Positions 61,250-64,000 of a stretch of 64,000 nucleotides of DNA are shown here, piece by piece; position 1 is the first letter of the stretch, and each line of letters opens with the position of its first letter. Both the position numbers and the translations under genes were made by a program. Under the pieces are notes generated by a model. It ran no database searches. It was not told where the DNA came from and was given only the letters and a program-made list of their open reading frames with translations. Origin of the DNA: Thuidium tamariscinum (taxonomy: Eukaryota > Streptophyta > Bryopsida > Hypnales > Thuidiaceae); NCBI GenBank assembly GCA_947034885.2, contig OX344751.2:21328001-21392000 (forward strand), written 5' to 3'.

Positions 61250-62467
61250 TAACAAGAGGACGTGACGATTGCAACACATCACCAATTCTTTTGCACTGGT
61301 TTAGTAGCGATTGCATACTTTGCCCTCAACTCATGATCTATTTCGACCATTGCAAGAGTGTTACAAACTTGTTGAAATAGTCTTGGACCTGGAAGCAATG
61401 CATATCGATCTATGCCTCAACTCTGGTGCAAATACTGTTGCAAATCCATTGCACAATATGTTAAACTTATCCATTCCATTACAAAGTTGTGAAAAGATTT
61501 CTCGCAGTCACTGCAAAACCATTGCAAAAAGTAGTGCAATTTCACCCTTCTGGACTAGTGAATTTTGTGATGTGCCCAACTGCTCCAGTTGATCGATTTT
61601 GTTTTTAACCAGTTGGTGTCTTTTTCTTCAGGTTTAGAACGGAGGTACCGTATGCCTGTGTTCATCATATCAACCATTTGTTTCTCGAAGGGAACTGACT
61701 GACTCACACCTAAAATAGTTCTCCTGGTACATTCTACCATCTGTTGTTCCGAAGAAAATTCGCTTATTTCACATTCGAGGTTTATTGCAACAGCTTTTTG
61801 AATTATTTATGGACTGGGATACCGATCCCTTCCGTTGTGAAACAATAAGTCTTGCATCCAACTTACAGTATGATGTATCTTGGATAGATGGAACCAAGAT
61901 GCAACTCGTTTTGCACATTTGGATGATATTCTTTTAAGCGTGTAAGGGAGCAGAGCCAAAACGTGGCTCATAATAGTCAAACAATCGTTTTCATATTGAA
62001 AACAGAAGCTCATATTCAAACTTTTCTGGTGTGAGTGTCGTCATTGTGGTATATGCATAAACTTGAATTAAGTACAAGCCGTATTAGTTTGCTTTTTAAT
62101 TTAAACATGATATTGTGTATTAAATGGCTTACATGTTCAGTATTCTGTATTTTAGCAATTTCGGCATTTAGTGATTCTTTTTCCATTTGAGCAAGAGTTA
62201 CAAATTGAGGAGCCTCGAGATTAGGTTCTAATCCACTTGAGAATGTTCAAAAATTCCGTCAAATATTCTTGTGCAATTTGAGAGCCTGTAATCACGTTCT
62301 ATCCGAAATACAGAATGGCTTCAAAGTTTTACTACAGTATTTTAGACCAAAATATGTGAAATCTTCAGACTCATTACTTAAGCACATTCCATATTTGATG
62401 CGAGATTTCGTCACTTTCTCTTCAAAAGTCCACAGTAATTTCAAAGTATCACAAGATATCTGAGAAT
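61250..62467 (+). repeat. 3' flank of unit C
   Basis: This is the counterpart of 54939-56164, with more substitutions and small gaps than the block that follows it. Confidence 0.7.
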
Positions 62468-63137
62468 GTGACATATACAACACATCTGATTTCATCTTTA
62501 GGCAAAATGAAGCATGCAGTAGAGGATTCTGAGGTTGGAGGACATGCTCATAGGTCCTGTCCTAACAGGGTAAACGGACACAGCCAAGACTTCCAGACGC
62601 CAACAAGAATTCCCTCCTCCAGGGTGGCACGCGTAATGGAGTTTTCATTGATCAAGCATGGGCTGCACGGTCTACGCAGCCCCAGTTTACACTACCAAGT
62701 CACAAACTGCAGGTGCAAGAGGGTTTGTCAATCAGCTACTATACAGCGTTGATGGGGGTAGTATACAAGAAAGGATCCTAAGCAATAGTGTTTCATTCCC
62801 GGGCCAGTCCGAGGCTGCTTGGCGATCAACAGAAAAGCTACCCAAAGGGAAAGGTCAAGAGAGGCCGAAAGTCGCGTCATTGTGCTGCTAACCGAAGCAA
62901 TTCATTGTGTTCATCGGACACAAAGGAATCCACTTTGAATCTCTGAGCGGGCACTTTGTTCTTCCGATCTCCTGTTCGCGGTCTAGGCCACACAGGATCC
63001 GGGGACAGATGTTTGATTCCAATCAACGTGTTCAAACCTGGCACAGCAAACAATAAGAACATGAGTACGAGATCTTAGTTCAAAACGCCCTTGGATTCAT
63101 CGAAGGGCCTCAGAAAAGCCGAGTAGACTACCTCTGA
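62468..63137 (+). repeat. Highly conserved 3' block of unit C
   Basis: This is the counterpart of 56165-56830 and nearly identical to it. The likeness ends at 'gactacctctga' (63137), which marks the end of the duplicated segment. Confidence 0.75.
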
Positions 63138-63217
63138 CAACATATGTGTAGCTTTCTCAAATAGAACAGGAAAGTAAGAACAGGCATCATGGAGACATCA
63201 TGAAGTAGGGAAGTCTC

Positions 63218-63927
63218 TTACTGGAGTGCACACGGCCATAAAGCATTCTCTCTCCCCTCCACCAATCCAAAGGTTTTGATCTTATACGTGTGCTCTGTCG
63301 CTTTCCGTTTGACCACTTCGAACCAGCATCTGCGCATGAAAACCAAGCTTACAACTTCAGGTCTTGTGATGAACAAAAGACCGTTTGCAAGGAGCTGATG
63401 ACAGATCAAATGACATGATTCCAGTGCAGTCTGTCGTGACCACTGTCCAGTTGAAGCCACAATCTTACCCAAAGGACTATCTACTTTCTTAGTCTTCGTA
63501 CTCTTTCTGGATCGTTTCGTCTTGCTTGGTTTCCGCACAGGAGTGCATTCATCTTGTGACTTGGATAGAGATCTGTTTGCATCTTTTCCAGGGGTGACCT
63601 GCAAATAACAAACCGTTTAAAAGACCAAAATGTCATTACACAAGTCATTAACGACCCATCACCTATAGCTCATTCAACTCCAACAGACTCGCGTTGATTT
63701 GGAAAGGAAAATCAGAGCATGCGTGGCACTGACTGCAGTGTCAGCCGCAACATTTCGAAACCAAATCCACTGACAGAAAATTTCTGAATAATAAGATATT
63801 CAATCTTAGAAGTGGCTCCATCAAATACAGCTTGAAAGAGTAATTACCCTCTCCTTGATTAAACTGGGAAGTCCGTCTTTTCCAGCAGGAGAGTTGCCGT
63901 CATGGTTAACTTTCGAAACATCTTCAC
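63218..63927 (-). CDS. 3' end of an unrecognised gene with a basic segment
   Basis: Two exons are visible, 63927-63848 and 63598-63218 (stop TAA), joined in phase 0 by a GT-AG intron. More exons probably lie beyond the window. The 153 visible residues start [18 protein letters not shown], then a Lys/Arg-rich stretch [16 protein letters not shown] that could be a nuclear localisation signal. The rest is a more ordinary globular sequence containing [17 protein letters not shown] and [21 protein letters not shown] recognise no family. The gene runs opposite to the AP2-like array and begins 80 bp beyond the duplicated unit C. Confidence 0.55.
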
Positions 63928-64000
63928 CTGGACCCACATTCACAGTGCATTAAATAAACTGGCTCCTGATGGAAATTTACATCATATCAATGGACATCCA

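Noticed and set aside
1-64000. tRNA, rRNA or other structured RNA genes
   Set aside because: No tRNA-like A/B box pair or rRNA-like stretch was noticed by eye; a covariance-model scan was not possible here.

Overview
The window is nuclear DNA of a land plant. The genes have many short exons bounded by GT-AG introns, and the encoded families are plant-type: an ALS1-like ABCB half-transporter, a BOR borate exporter, an AP2/ERF-like family and proteasome alpha-6. The long AT-rich spacers are full of small inverted-repeat transposons. No species can be named. A seed-free plant (bryophyte or lycophyte grade) is a guess from the look of the proteins. I rebuilt exon structures by hand from splice signals, reading frame and family knowledge, and ran no alignment.

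Layout. 2-4446 (+): last 11 exons of an ABCB27/ALS1-type transporter. 8463-11530 (+): a SET-domain (RuBisCO-LSMT/SETD-like) methyltransferase with two in-frame stops, a lost splice donor and a frameshift, so probably a pseudogene. 12099-16516 (-): an eight-exon gene I do not recognise, with a duplicated PRDP/KHCDLK-GH/FYPGD motif. 22010-24183 (+): complete 20S proteasome alpha-6, 246 aa. 28176-34376 (+): complete 13-exon borate transporter, 666 aa. 63218-63927 (-): the 3' end of an unrecognised basic protein.

From about 36.9 kb to 63.1 kb lies a family of one gene in four states: an old dead copy (36890-39480) split by nested transposons, copy A (46158-48534), copy B (53374-54938, intact) and copy C (59694-61249, frameshifted). 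A, B and C share a 5' region, a first exon with a hydrophobic segment and a low-complexity basic/acidic exon. B and C continue directly into an AP2/ERF domain. A instead splices into a different, AP2-like C-terminal exon, so the N-terminal module has been joined to two different C-termini.

The housekeeping genes (transporters, proteasome) show no sign of working together. The biology most worth following is the AP2-like array, the unrecognised minus-strand gene and the nested small transposons.
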